Notes under the pieces: model-generated | The model's database searches: none | Told to the model about the DNA's origin: nothing | What the model saw: the letters and a program-made list of their open reading frames with translations, nothing else | Origin: Nocardioides alpinus | GTDB lineage: Bacteria; Actinomycetota; Actinomycetes; Propionibacteriales; Nocardioidaceae | Reading direction: 5' to 3' | Assembly (NCBI RefSeq): GCF_900112035.1 | Contig: NZ_FOKC01000001.1 | Location: forward strand, 806,001-870,000 | DNA length: 64,000 nucleotides | Shown: piece after piece, positions 25,350 to 33,726 of the stretch | How the letters are laid out: the number at the start of each line of letters is the position of its first letter | Position numbering within the stretch: the first letter of the stretch is position 1 | Position numbers and translations under genes: made by a program

Positions 25350-27059
25350 ATGGCACGAGGCGGACGGCAGAGTCAGGGCAATCCCGTCGACTGGGTGACG
25401 CGCGCGGCGGACGACGCCGTACGCCACGCGGGTGAGGGCAACCTGGTGACCGTCGCGTCCGGCGCCTCTCCCAGCGGCCCGATCCACCTGGGCAACCTGC
25501 GCGAGTTCATCACGCCCCACTTCGTGGCCGAGGAGCTCAGGCGCCGCGGGGTCGCGGTGCGCCACCTCCACTCGTGGGACGACTTCGACCGCTTCCGCAA
25601 GGTGCCGGCCGGCGTGCCCGCCGAGTGGGCCGACCACATCGGCCGCCCGCTCACCGCCGTGCCCGACCCGTGGGAGTGCCACGCCAACTGGGCCGAGCAC
25701 TTCAAGGCACCGCTGCAGGACGCCCTGCGTGAGCTCGGCGTCGAGATGGAGGAGATCTCGCAGACGGAGATGTACACCTCCGGCGCCTACCGCGAGCAGG
25801 TCCTCCGGTCCGTGGCCCGTCGCGACGACATCGAGGCGGTGCTCGCGGCGCACCGCACCAAGAAGGTGAGCGCGGGCGAGGACGCCTCGGCGCAGGAGGC
25901 AGCGGACCTGGCGGAGTCGGTCGCCAACGAGGAGGACGTACCGGCTGCCACCGACGCGATCGCCCGTTTCCCCTACCGCCCCTACTGCCGCGGGTGCAGC
26001 CGCGACACGGTCACCACCACGGCCTACGACGAGGACACCACGACGTTGTCCTACACGTGCTCCTCGTGCGGCTACGAGGGCACGACGGACCTGTCGACCG
26101 ACAACGACGGCAAGCTCGTCTGGAAGGTCGACTGGCCGATGCGCTGGGCCTACGAGTCGGTCAACTTCGAACCGGCCGGGCGGGACCACATGACGCCCGG
26201 CTCGTCCTACACGGTCGGCACCGAGATCGTGTCCACGATCTTCGACTGGCGCGCGCCGGCCCGGGTGATCTACGCGTTCGTCGGCTTCGCCGGTGTGCAG
26301 AAGATGTCGTCGTCGGCGGGTGGCGTGCCGACCGCGGTCGACGCCCTGCGGATCCTCGAGGCGCCGATGCTGCGCTGGCTCTACGTCCGCCGCGCCCCGA
26401 CGCAGGCCTTCGACATCGACTTCGGCCCGGCAGTGGTCCGGCTCTACGACGAGTGGGACGCCCTCGGCCGCAAGGCCGACGACCCCGAGAAGGCCGACGT
26501 CGCGACGCTGGCCTGGCACCGCGCGTCCGCGACCGCGTCCGCCGGCCCGCTGCCCACCCCGAGCGTGCCGGTCCCCTTCCGGACCCTGTCGTCGGTCGCC
26601 GACGTGACCGCCGGCTCCGCCGACCTCATCTCCCGGATCGTGGAGTCCTCCGGATTCCCCCACGACTCCGTCTCCGACCTCGAGCCCCGGCTGTCCAAGG
26701 CGATGCAGTGGACGGTCGAGCACGTGCCCGCCGACGAACGCACGACGGTCCGCGAGGCCCCGGACGCCGAGCGCCTCGCCGCACTCACCGAGGACGAGGA
26801 GCTGTGGCTGCGGATCTTCCTCGACCGGCTGCCGACCGACGGCGACCTCGAGGCCGTCACGTCCGTTGTCTACGGCGTACCGAAGGTCGCCCGCGGCCTC
26901 GGCTTCGAGGACGCACCGACCGACCAGGTCAAGGCCGACCAGAAGGACTTCTTCCGGTTGCTCTACCACCTGCTCGTCGCCGCGGAGCGCGGTCCGCGGC
27001 TGCCCACGCTGGTGCTGGCGCTGGGGCCGGAGAAGGTACGCCGGCTGCTCGGCGCCTGA
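25350..27059 (+). CDS. lysS: Lysyl-tRNA synthetase, class I (archaeal type)
   Basis: The 569-residue class I lysyl-tRNA synthetase charges tRNA-Lys. It has the class I signatures PSGPIHLGN (41-49, HIGH-type) and KMSSS (318-322). A four-cysteine zinc module lies between them (YCRGCSRD and YTCSSCGYEG). This is the LysRS-I form typical of archaea and found in only some bacteria, structurally unrelated to the usual class II LysU/LysS. ATG 25350 follows TAACCT (25338-25343) by six bases, a leaderless start. A large imperfect hairpin follows the stop. Confidence 0.96.
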   Translation: MARGGRQSQGNPVDWVTRAADDAVRHAGEGNLVTVASGASPSGPIHLGNLREFITPHFVAEELRRRGVAVRHLHSWDDFDRFRKVPAGVPAEWADHIGRPLTAVPDPWECHANWAEHFKAPLQDALRELGVEMEEISQTEMYTSGAYREQVLRSVARRDDIEAVLAAHRTKKVSAGEDASAQEAADLAESVANEEDVPAATDAIARFPYRPYCRGCSRDTVTTTAYDEDTTTLSYTCSSCGYEGTTDLSTDNDGKLVWKVDWPMRWAYESVNFEPAGRDHMTPGSSYTVGTEIVSTIFDWRAPARVIYAFVGFAGVQKMSSSAGGVPTAVDALRILEAPMLRWLYVRRAPTQAFDIDFGPAVVRLYDEWDALGRKADDPEKADVATLAWHRASATASAGPLPTPSVPVPFRTLSSVADVTAGSADLISRIVESSGFPHDSVSDLEPRLSKAMQWTVEHVPADERTTVREAPDAERLAALTEDEELWLRIFLDRLPTDGDLEAVTSVVYGVPKVARGLGFEDAPTDQVKADQKDFFRLLYHLLVAAERGPRLPTLVLALGPEKVRRLLGA

Positions 27060-27071
27060 GGCCCGCCGGTC

Positions 27072-27158
27072 CGACACCGTGCAGGCAGTTCGCCGCCTGC
27101 TCCACCCGGCTCAGCGTGGGCGAGCGCCGACGTGGCTCGAACTGCCTTCATGGTGTCG
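27072..27158. repeat. 87-bp imperfect inverted repeat filling a convergent gap
   Basis: The 21-nt arms 27072-27092 and 27138-27158 pair at 20 positions in RNA (19 Watson-Crick and one G-U), enclosing 45 nt. The element begins 13 bases after the lysS stop and ends four bases before the stop of the convergent thioesterase gene. It may be a bidirectional terminator or a small palindromic element. Confidence 0.7.
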
Positions 27159-27161
27159 AGG

Positions 27162-27626
27162 TCAGCGGCGGAAGCCGACCGGCTCGCCGAGGTAGCGCTC
27201 GAGGTCGGCGCGCACGCTGTCGTTGATCGGCCAGGCGGACTGGGCGGTGTGGTCCCAGAGCACGTTGACGCACTCCCAGATCGCGGCCGGGCCACCGCCT
27301 GCCTCGACGCGGAGCTCGGCGACGACGGTGAAGGAGGACCCGCCGATGCGTGAGACCCAGAGCGAGGCGAGGAACGGCTGGTAGGGGACGAACCGCATCT
27401 CGGAGTGGTACTCGATGGTCTGCGAGGCGACCAGCTCGGACACCCCGTCGTCGAGGCCGTGGAGCAGTCCGGTCGCGCCGGCCGGCAGTCCCGGCAGGCG
27501 TGCGAAGCGCAGGAACTCGTAGCGCGCCTCGTCGAGCACCCGGACCGCCTCGACGTTGTCGACGTGCCCGGCAAGGTTGATGTCGCGGTAGCGCGCCTGG
27601 ATCTCGGTGGTGAAGGTCTCGCCCAT
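27162..27626 (-). CDS. Acyl-CoA thioesterase (hot-dog fold, 4HBT-like)
   Basis: A 154-residue hot-dog protein. The segment ARYRDINLAGHVDNVEAVRVLDEARYEFL is the typical beta-strand plus central helix of 4-hydroxybenzoyl-CoA thioesterase-like enzymes, with an Asp at the usual catalytic place (YRD). Later strands carry IEYHSEMRFVPYQPF. It should hydrolyse an acyl-CoA; the chain type is unknown. ATG 27626 is preceded by CAGACT at six bases. Divergent from the DUF3151 gene at 27665. Confidence 0.88.
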   Translation of the reverse strand: MGETFTTEIQARYRDINLAGHVDNVEAVRVLDEARYEFLRFARLPGLPAGATGLLHGLDDGVSELVASQTIEYHSEMRFVPYQPFLASLWVSRIGGSSFTVVAELRVEAGGGPAAIWECVNVLWDHTAQSAWPINDSVRADLERYLGEPVGFRR

Positions 27627-27664
27627 GGGAGCAGTCTGTCGGGTCGACGTGACAGGCTGGCGGC

Positions 27665-28078
27665 ATGTCCCACGTTGACCTGATGGCCGGTCCCCCTCCC
27701 ACCCACCTGCCCGCCGACCCTGCGGACGCCGAGCTCGCCGGGGGCGAGACGCCCGCTGCCGTCGTGCGCCGTCACCCGGAGTCGCCGGCCGCCTGGGCCG
27801 CGCTCGCCCAGCAGGCCCACGAGGCCGGCGCCGACGACGTGACGGTCTACGCCTACGCCCGCGTCGGCTACCACCGCTCGCTCGACAACCTGCGTCGCAA
27901 CGGCTGGAAGGGCCACGGCCCGGTGCCGTGGGAGCACGAGCCCAACCGCGGCTTCCTCCGCTCCCTCGCCCTCCTCGCGCTGGCCGCTCGGGCCATCGGC
28001 GAGGACGCGGAGTGGGAGCGGTGCTCGTCGTTCCTGCGTGACTCGAGCGCGAGCGCGGCGGTCCAGCTGCTCTCCTGA
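27665..28078 (+). CDS. DUF3151 protein
   Basis: A 137-residue protein of the actinobacterial DUF3151 family: a Pro-rich opening (LMAGPPPTHLPADPAD), a helical-repeat-like core (SPAAWAALAQQAHEAGADDVTVYAYARVGYHRSLDNLRRNG in two parts) and the GHGPVPWEHEPNRGFLRSL block. The core resembles one TPR-like unit. Function is not established. I recall the family near fructose-bisphosphate aldolase genes, and fba is 2.2 kb away here. A weak CAGGCT lies six bases before ATG 27665. Confidence 0.87.
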   Translation: MSHVDLMAGPPPTHLPADPADAELAGGETPAAVVRRHPESPAAWAALAQQAHEAGADDVTVYAYARVGYHRSLDNLRRNGWKGHGPVPWEHEPNRGFLRSLALLALAARAIGEDAEWERCSSFLRDSSASAAVQLLS

Positions 28079-28166
28079 CCGCTCGTCGCGGCAGACCGAC
28101 CGCTGGTCGCGTCGTGGGCGTCGGTGACGCCGTGATGACGGTCACGGCGCGAGTAGGGTCTCGCGC

Positions 28167-28451
28167 ATGAATCCCGGGAACACAACTCCACAGTCGCGCC
28201 CCGAACAGGGCCCACCCCCGACCGACAAGGGCAAGATGGCGCTCGCCGGCGTCCTGCTCATGATCCCGATCGTCGTGCTGCTCTGGGTGCCGCACTACGC
28301 CAAGGTCGAGCCCACGCTCTGGGGCTTCCCCTTCTTCTTCTGGTACCAGTTCCTCTGGGTCTTCATCTGCTCCGGGCTCACCTACACCGCCTACCGGCTC
28401 ACGCTGTCGGCCCGCGGCCGGACCACGCACAAGGTGGGTGAGGACCGATGA
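28167..28451 (+). CDS. DUF3311 small membrane subunit next to symporter
   Basis: A 94-residue protein with two membrane helices (ALAGVLLMIPIVVLLWVP and FPFFFWYQFLWVFICSGLTY), the pattern of DUF3311. Such proteins are commonly encoded directly before sodium:solute symporters and may be a small subunit or assembly factor; that role is inferred. TAGGGT (28154-28159) stands seven bases before ATG 28167, a leaderless start. It overlaps the symporter start by four bases. Confidence 0.9.
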   Translation: MNPGNTTPQSRPEQGPPPTDKGKMALAGVLLMIPIVVLLWVPHYAKVEPTLWGFPFFFWYQFLWVFICSGLTYTAYRLTLSARGRTTHKVGEDR

Positions 28452-30178
28452 CACCGCAGCTCACCGTCATGGCATCGGACACCAGCGGGATCAACGGCGT
28501 CGCGCTCACGGTGCTGATCGTGCTGTTCCTCATCGTGACCGTCGCCGGCTTCATGGCCAGCCGGTTCCGGCGCGCCGACTCGTTGGAGTCGCTCGAGGAG
28601 TGGGGCCTCGGTGGCCGCTCGTTCGGCACCTGGATCACGTGGTTCCTGCTCGGCGGCGACCTCTACACCGCCTACACCTTCGTCGCGGTGCCCGCGGCGA
28701 TGTTCGCGACCGGTGCCGTGGCCGGCTTCTTCGCCGTGCCCTACACGATCATCCTGTACCCGATCATCTTCATCTTCATGGCGCGGCTGTGGTCGGTGAG
28801 CCACCGCCACGGCTACGTCACCACGGCCGACTTCGTCCGCGGACGGTACGACGACCGCACCCTGTCGCTCGCCGTGGCGGTCACCGGGTTCGTCGCGACG
28901 ATGCCCTACATCGCGCTCCAGCTCGTCGGCATCCAGGCGGTGCTGGAGGTGGCCGGGCTCGGCGGCGGCGACAACATCATCGCCAAGGACGCACCGCTCT
29001 TCATCGCCTTCGCCGTGCTGGCGGCCTACACCTACTCCAGCGGCCTGCGAGCACCCGCGGTGATCGCGTTCGTCAAGGACATCCTGATCTACCTCGTCAT
29101 CATCGTCGCGATCGTCTACCTGCCCGGCCAGGTCGGCGGCTGGGAGGCGATCTTCGGCGCGGCCCAGGACAAGATGGACGCCAACAACGCCGCCGCGGTC
29201 GAGGCCGGCCTCCCGCCGTCGTCGTCCTTCGTGCCCGGCTCCGGCGCCTTCTGGGCGTACGCCACCCTCGCCCTCGGCTCGGCCATGGCGCTGTTCATGT
29301 ATCCCCACTCGATCACCGCGTCGCTGTCGTCGAACTCGCGCAACACGATCCGCCGCAACGCCTCGATCCTGCCGGCGTACTCGTTCGTGCTGGGCCTGCT
29401 GGCCCTGCTCGGCTGGGTGGCGATCGCCGCTGGCACGCAGCCGATCGGTCTCGACGGCGAGGCCAACGCCCAGCTCGTGATCCCGCAGCTCTTCGAGGAC
29501 ATGTTCCCGGCGTGGTTCGCCGGCGTGGCCTTCGCCGCGATCGCGATCGGCGCGCTCGTGCCGGCCGCGATCATGTCGATCGCCGCGGCCAACACCTTCA
29601 GCCGCAACATCTACAAGGAGTGGCTCAAGAAGGACGCCACCCCGGCGCAGGAGGCCAAGGTCTCCAAGCTGATGTCGCTGCTGGTGAAGGCCTTCGCGCT
29701 GATCTTCGTGCTGACGCTCGACAAGCAGAACGCGATCAACTTCCAGCTCCTCGGCGGGATCTGGATGATGCAGACCTTCCCGGTGATCGTGTTCAGCCTC
29801 TTCACCCGCTGGTTCCACCGCTACGGGCTGCTGCTGGGCTGGGCGGTCGGCATGGTCTACGGCACGATCGAGGCCTACCAGGTCGTCAACCCGGTGACCG
29901 GCAAGCACTTCGGCGGCTCGCTGGGGCTGATCCCCGGCATCGAGGAGATGGGCTACATCGCCGTCACGGCCTTCGTGCTCAACGTCGTCGTCGCCGTCGT
30001 GGTCAGCGCGATCTGCAACGCGATGAAGGTCTCCAACGGCAAGGACGAGACGATCCCGTTCGACTACTTCGCCGACGCGGACGACCCGCGCGTGCAGAAG
30101 GACCTCGAGGACCACTCGACCCACGGCCAGGCGTACGGCGACCCGGACGACGTGCCGGGCAACGCGCCGGCGCGCTAG
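28448..30178 (+). CDS. Sodium:solute symporter (SSS family)
   Basis: A 576-residue transporter with about 13 membrane helices. EEWGLGGRSFGTWITWFLLGGDLYTAYTFV and the later YPHSITASLSS block are typical of SSS members related to monocarboxylate/acetate carriers (MctC/ActP/PanF). The cargo is probably a short carboxylic acid but is not certain. The C-terminal 50 residues are cytoplasmic and acidic. It is co-translated with the DUF3311 protein (ATGA overlap). A strong hairpin follows at 30201-30248. Confidence 0.93.
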   Translation: MTPQLTVMASDTSGINGVALTVLIVLFLIVTVAGFMASRFRRADSLESLEEWGLGGRSFGTWITWFLLGGDLYTAYTFVAVPAAMFATGAVAGFFAVPYTIILYPIIFIFMARLWSVSHRHGYVTTADFVRGRYDDRTLSLAVAVTGFVATMPYIALQLVGIQAVLEVAGLGGGDNIIAKDAPLFIAFAVLAAYTYSSGLRAPAVIAFVKDILIYLVIIVAIVYLPGQVGGWEAIFGAAQDKMDANNAAAVEAGLPPSSSFVPGSGAFWAYATLALGSAMALFMYPHSITASLSSNSRNTIRRNASILPAYSFVLGLLALLGWVAIAAGTQPIGLDGEANAQLVIPQLFEDMFPAWFAGVAFAAIAIGALVPAAIMSIAAANTFSRNIYKEWLKKDATPAQEAKVSKLMSLLVKAFALIFVLTLDKQNAINFQLLGGIWMMQTFPVIVFSLFTRWFHRYGLLLGWAVGMVYGTIEAYQVVNPVTGKHFGGSLGLIPGIEEMGYIAVTAFVLNVVVAVVVSAICNAMKVSNGKDETIPFDYFADADDPRVQKDLEDHSTHGQAYGDPDDVPGNAPAR

Positions 30179-30200
30179 GTCGTACGCCGCGCCCGTCGAG

Positions 30201-30248
30201 CGGTGGTCCACCCACGTATCCGCACACGGGAACGTGGGTGGGCCACCG
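30201..30248. terminator. Bidirectional hairpin between symporter and fba
   Basis: A 17-bp stem, 30201-30217 with 30232-30248 (one G-U pair), and a 14-nt loop lie between two convergent genes, 22 bases after one stop and 12 bases before the other. There is no T-tract, as usual for GC-rich actinobacterial terminators. Confidence 0.75.
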
Positions 30249-30260
30249 CCCCAGCAGGCG

Positions 30261-31295
30261 TCAGCCGGCGAGCGAGGTGCCGGCGGAGCGGAGGTTCTCG
30301 CACGCCTCGACGATGCGGGCGGCCATGCCGTTCTCGCCCGCCTTGCCCCAGGCGCGGGGGTCGTACTGCTTCTTGTTGCCGACCTCGCCGTCGACCTTCA
30401 GCACGCCGTCGTAGTGGGCGAACATGTGGGCCGCGACGGGGCGGGTGAAGGCGTACTGGGTGTCGGTGTCGACGTTCATCTTGATGACGCCGTAGTCGAC
30501 CGCGTCGCTGATCTCCTGAGCGGTCGAGCCCGAGCCGCCGTGGAAGACGAGGTCGAAGGGACGCGCGTCGGAGCCCAGGCCGAGCTCGGAGGCGGCGGCC
30601 TCCTGGGCGGCCTTGAGGATCTCCGGGCGGAGCTTGACGTTGCCGGGCTTGTAGACACCGTGCACGTTGCCGAAGGTCAGGGCGGTCATGTAGCGACCGC
30701 GCTCGCCGGCACCGAGGGCCTTGATCGTGGCGATCGCGTCCTCGGGGGTCGTGTAGAGCTGGTCGTTGATCTCGTTGGCGACGCCGTCCTCCTCGCCACC
30801 GACGACACCCACCTCGATCTCGAGGATGATGTGGGCCGCCGCGCACTTGGCGAGCAGCTCCTCGGCGATCTCGAGGTTCTCGCCCATCGGCACGGCCGAG
30901 CCGTCCCACATGTGCGACTGGAACAGCGGCGCCTCGCCGCGGGCGACGCGCTCGGCGGAGATGTCGAGCAGCGGCCGGACGAAGCCGTCGAGCTTGTCCT
31001 TGGGGCAGTGGTCGGTGTGCAGCGCGATGTTGACCGGGTAGTTCTTGGCGACCTCGGCGGCGTAGGCGGCGAAGGCGACCGAGCCGGTGACCATGTCCTT
31101 GATCGACGGGCCGGAGAGGTAGTCGGCGCCACCGGTGGACACCTGGATGATGCCGTCGGAGCCGGCGTCGGCGAAGCCCTTCAGCGCGGCGTTGAGGGTC
31201 TGGGAGGACGACACGTTGATGGCCGGGTAGGCGAAGGACTTGGCCTTCGCGGCGTCCAGCATCTGCGCGTACACCTCGGGGGTGGCGATGGGCAT
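30261..31295 (-). CDS. fbaA: Fructose-bisphosphate aldolase, class II
   Basis: The 344-residue zinc-dependent aldolase cleaves fructose 1,6-bisphosphate into DHAP and glyceraldehyde 3-phosphate in glycolysis and catalyses the reverse. His93, Asp95 and His96 in ALHTDHCPKD include the catalytic acid and a metal ligand. LEIEVGVVGGEEDG, FGNVHGVYKPG (metal His) and VFHGGSGS are intact class IIA blocks. ATG 31295 has GAGGAG within nine bases upstream. A TAGGGT at 31337-31332 may be the promoter. Confidence 0.96.
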   Translation of the reverse strand: MPIATPEVYAQMLDAAKAKSFAYPAINVSSSQTLNAALKGFADAGSDGIIQVSTGGADYLSGPSIKDMVTGSVAFAAYAAEVAKNYPVNIALHTDHCPKDKLDGFVRPLLDISAERVARGEAPLFQSHMWDGSAVPMGENLEIAEELLAKCAAAHIILEIEVGVVGGEEDGVANEINDQLYTTPEDAIATIKALGAGERGRYMTALTFGNVHGVYKPGNVKLRPEILKAAQEAAASELGLGSDARPFDLVFHGGSGSTAQEISDAVDYGVIKMNVDTDTQYAFTRPVAAHMFAHYDGVLKVDGEVGNKKQYDPRAWGKAGENGMAARIVEACENLRSAGTSLAG

Positions 31296-31412
31296 GGGTT
31301 CTCCTCGGAAGCAGTCGTTCAGGCGCTGACAACCCTAGTGGCTACTCGCGAGTCGCAATCTCGTCGCGCAGGCGTCTCACTCCGTGACAACCGATCGTGC
31401 GGATGCACCGTG

Positions 31413-31424
31413 TCCACCGGTGGA
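31413..31424. promoter_or_regulatory. 12-bp palindrome upstream of the sigma-factor unit
   Basis: TCCACCGGTGGA is a perfect palindrome 26 bases before ATG 31451. It lies where promoter or operator sequence of the membrane protein/sigma unit is expected. No further evidence. Confidence 0.3.
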
Positions 31425-31450
31425 AGACTCGCCCGGGGGGAAGGACCACC

Positions 31451-32368
31451 ATGAGCACCGACATCGACTGGCAGCGTGAGCTAGACAGCTCGTTCAGCAC
31501 CGGCGAGGACCTGCCGCCCGCGCACTACGTCGCCTCGGGCCGTCGGGCCGTACGCCGTCGCCGCGCCGCTGCGGTCGTCCTCGCGGCGAGCATCGCCCTC
31601 GCTGGGACCGCGGCGTGGGCGGCCAGCCCGGGTTCGTCGCCCCGCGGAGACGCCCCGGTCGCGACGGAGCGCACCGGCGCGTCCGAACCGGAGGGTGCCG
31701 ACCAGGGCCGGCAGACGCGTCGGGACCGGCTGCGGAGCCTCGCGGAGCTGCGCCGGGCGGGCGCCGGCCGGGTCGACTTCCTGGGCGGTCCGGCGGCACT
31801 CGCGGACGGTGGCCTCGTCCTGGCGCCGGGCGCCGGTCCGGTGCTCGAGCGGGTGCCGAACCCGATGGGCTACACGAAGACGCAGGGCTCCTCCCTCGCC
31901 ATCCGGGTGATGTTCGAGGGGCGCGAGCAGTACTCGCTGATGGCGGCCTTCCCCAGCAGTACCTCGACGATGACCAACGACGCGTCGGGCGACTTCGAGG
32001 GATGGCTGGCCGGCGTGGTCGCCTCCCAGCGCACCCTCGACGTCGCCAACGGGGTGACCCGCCAGTCCGGCGAGCCCGGTCCCGACGAGTGGCTGACGAT
32101 CGGCCCCGACGGGCAGGTCCGCGCTGCCACGGACCGGGTGGAGGTGCTGGAGGTCCGCGACGGCGTCGACCTCGGCGACAGCTTCGCCGCAGGCACCGAC
32201 CGCGCGGGAGTCGTCCGCCTGCAGGTCGACGGTGATCCCGTCTGTGCGGCCTACCGGCTCACCGACGGCACGCTCGAGGTGATCCCGGGCGGCGGTCGCT
32301 TCAGCTCCCTGGACGCCTTCGTCACGTGGGCCCGCGCGCAGTACGCCTCCGGGCAGGGGATGCGATGA
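31451..32368 (+). CDS. Single-pass membrane protein linked to SigE-family sigma factor
   Basis: A 305-residue protein with a cytoplasmic N-terminus of about 35 residues, an Arg-rich stretch (RRAVRRRRAA), one membrane helix (AAVVLAASIALAGTAAWA, about 38-56) and an extracellular domain of about 240 residues. No anti-sigma zinc motif (HxxxCxxC) is visible. Its position, co-translated with an ECF sigma factor (ATGA overlap), suggests an anti-sigma or sensor function; that is inference. ATG 31451 follows GGAAGG-type sequence at a suitable distance. Confidence 0.82.
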   Translation: MSTDIDWQRELDSSFSTGEDLPPAHYVASGRRAVRRRRAAAVVLAASIALAGTAAWAASPGSSPRGDAPVATERTGASEPEGADQGRQTRRDRLRSLAELRRAGAGRVDFLGGPAALADGGLVLAPGAGPVLERVPNPMGYTKTQGSSLAIRVMFEGREQYSLMAAFPSSTSTMTNDASGDFEGWLAGVVASQRTLDVANGVTRQSGEPGPDEWLTIGPDGQVRAATDRVEVLEVRDGVDLGDSFAAGTDRAGVVRLQVDGDPVCAAYRLTDGTLEVIPGGGRFSSLDAFVTWARAQYASGQGMR

Positions 32369-32847
32369 GGCACGACGCAGCGTTCTCGGACTTCGTCGCC
32401 TCCCGCCAGACCCACCTGCGCCGCATCGCGTACGCGCTCTGCGGTGACTGGCACAAGGCCGACGACCTGCTGCAGACCGCGCTGACCAAGCTCTACGTCG
32501 CGTGGCCGCGGATCCGGCACGAGGGCAACGAGGAGGCCTACGTCCGCCAGATCATGGTGCGCGCCAACATCGACGAGTCCCGCCGACCGTGGCGACGCGA
32601 GAGACCCAGCGACACGCTGCCCGACCGCGCCGGCGCCGACGGAACTCCCGTGGAGGAGCGCTCGGCCCTCTTCGACGCGCTCCAGGCGCTGCCCGCGCAG
32701 CAGCGCAAGGTCGTCGTGCTCCGGCACTGGCTCGGCCTGTCGGTCCGCGAGACCGCCGAAGAGCTCGGCATCGGCGAGGGCACGGTGAAGAGCCACAGCA
32801 GCCGCGGCCTCGCTGCCCTCGAGGCCGTGCTCACGCCCCAGCGCTAG
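32365..32847 (+). CDS. SigE-family RNA polymerase ECF sigma factor
   Basis: A 160-residue sigma factor. Region 2 is FVASRQTHLRRIAYALCGDWHKADDLLQTALTKLY in outline (DDLLQ core), and region 4 carries LPAQQRKVVVLRHWLGLS and the HTH ETAEELGIGEGTVKSHSSRG. This is the actinobacterial SigE-type ECF subfamily (TIGR02983-like), usually autoregulated with an adjacent membrane partner, as here. Its target promoters cannot be determined from this window. Confidence 0.94.
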   Translation: MRHDAAFSDFVASRQTHLRRIAYALCGDWHKADDLLQTALTKLYVAWPRIRHEGNEEAYVRQIMVRANIDESRRPWRRERPSDTLPDRAGADGTPVEERSALFDALQALPAQQRKVVVLRHWLGLSVRETAEELGIGEGTVKSHSSRGLAALEAVLTPQR

Positions 32848-32948
32848 GGACGGCTCCGAGGGAGCAAGAGTCCACCCGGACGGGTATGGCTTTACCCCCC
32901 TGTCAGGTCTAGGTTGACGCGCAGGGATCGCGCCGTCACCAGAGCCCG

Positions 32949-32991
32949 CGACGGGACCCGGGGTGCTGTGGGGGCATTCCGGGCCCCGTCG
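32949..32991. terminator. GC-rich hairpin between sigma factor and RNA methylase genes
   Basis: CGACGGG-A-CCCGG (from 32949) pairs with CCGGG-C-CCCGTCG (to 32991), with further GTGC/GCAT pairs inside. It lies between convergent genes and is a likely bidirectional terminator. No T-run is present. Confidence 0.6.
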
Positions 32992-33011
32992 TGCTGATGC
33001 CCCGTGACGGC

Positions 33012-33689
33012 CTATCCGCGCCAGGCGTCGTCGCCCGCCAGGTCGGCGTACGCCCGGACCCAGCTGTGCATCGCGATCGCGGCCGCCGAGCTGGCGTTGA
33101 TCGAGCGGGTCGACCCGAACTGGGCGATCGAGAAGGTGCCGTCGCACACCTCGCGCGCGGACTCCGACAGCCCGGGTCCCTCCTGCCCGAACAGGAAGCA
33201 CACCCGCTGCGGCAGCTCCATCGTCTCGAGGTGCAGCGAGCCCGGCAGGTTGTCGATGCCGAGCAGCCGCACCGGCTCGTCGAGCGAGCGGAGGTACGAC
33301 GCCAGCGCCGCCGCGTCGGGGTGGTGGCGGACGTGCTGGTAGCGGTCGGTGACCATCGCGCCGCGGCGGTTCCACCGCCGGTTGCCGACGATGTGGACCT
33401 CTGCGGCGAGGAAGGCGTTGGCGGTGCGGACGATCGTGCCGATGTTGAAGTCGTGCTGCCAGTTCTCGATCGCCACGTGGAAGCCGTGCCGCCGGGTGTC
33501 GAGGTCGGCCACGATCGACGCAAGGGTCCAGTAGCGGTATCGGTCCACGACGTTGCGGCGGTCGCCGTCGCGCAGCAGGTCGGCGTCCCACTGGTCGCCC
33601 TCGGGCCACGGCCCCTGCCACGGCCCCAGCCCGACCTCGGGCGGGCCGTGGGGCATCGGGTCGTACGGCGCCCGCTCGTCCTCGTGCAT
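33012..33689 (-). CDS. TrmH-family (SPOUT) RNA 2'-O-methyltransferase
   Basis: A 225-residue SPOUT methyltransferase using SAM. Motif 1 HDFNIGTIVRTANAF, motif 2 CFLFGQEGPGLSE and motif 3 FGSTRSINASSAAAIAMH form the knotted SAM site. The target (tRNA or rRNA) is not readable. ATG 33689 is six bases after TAAGGT (33701-33696), back to back with the DedA promoter. In other actinobacteria a similar gene sits near pyrE and fba, as it does here. Confidence 0.93.
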   Translation of the reverse strand: MHEDERAPYDPMPHGPPEVGLGPWQGPWPEGDQWDADLLRDGDRRNVVDRYRYWTLASIVADLDTRRHGFHVAIENWQHDFNIGTIVRTANAFLAAEVHIVGNRRWNRRGAMVTDRYQHVRHHPDAAALASYLRSLDEPVRLLGIDNLPGSLHLETMELPQRVCFLFGQEGPGLSESAREVCDGTFSIAQFGSTRSINASSAAAIAMHSWVRAYADLAGDDAWRG

Positions 33690-33695
33690 GCGAGA

Positions 33696-33719
33696 ACCTT
33701 AAGGATGGCTGGTTAGGGT
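33696..33719. promoter_or_regulatory. Back-to-back leaderless promoters (RNA methylase / DedA)
   Basis: TAAGGT on the minus strand (33701-33696) and TAGGGT on the plus strand (33714-33719) are 12 bp apart. Each is 6-7 bases before a start codon (ATG 33689, GTG 33727). The entire divergent control region is only 37 bp. Confidence 0.6.
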
Positions 33720-33726
33720 GGCGCGC

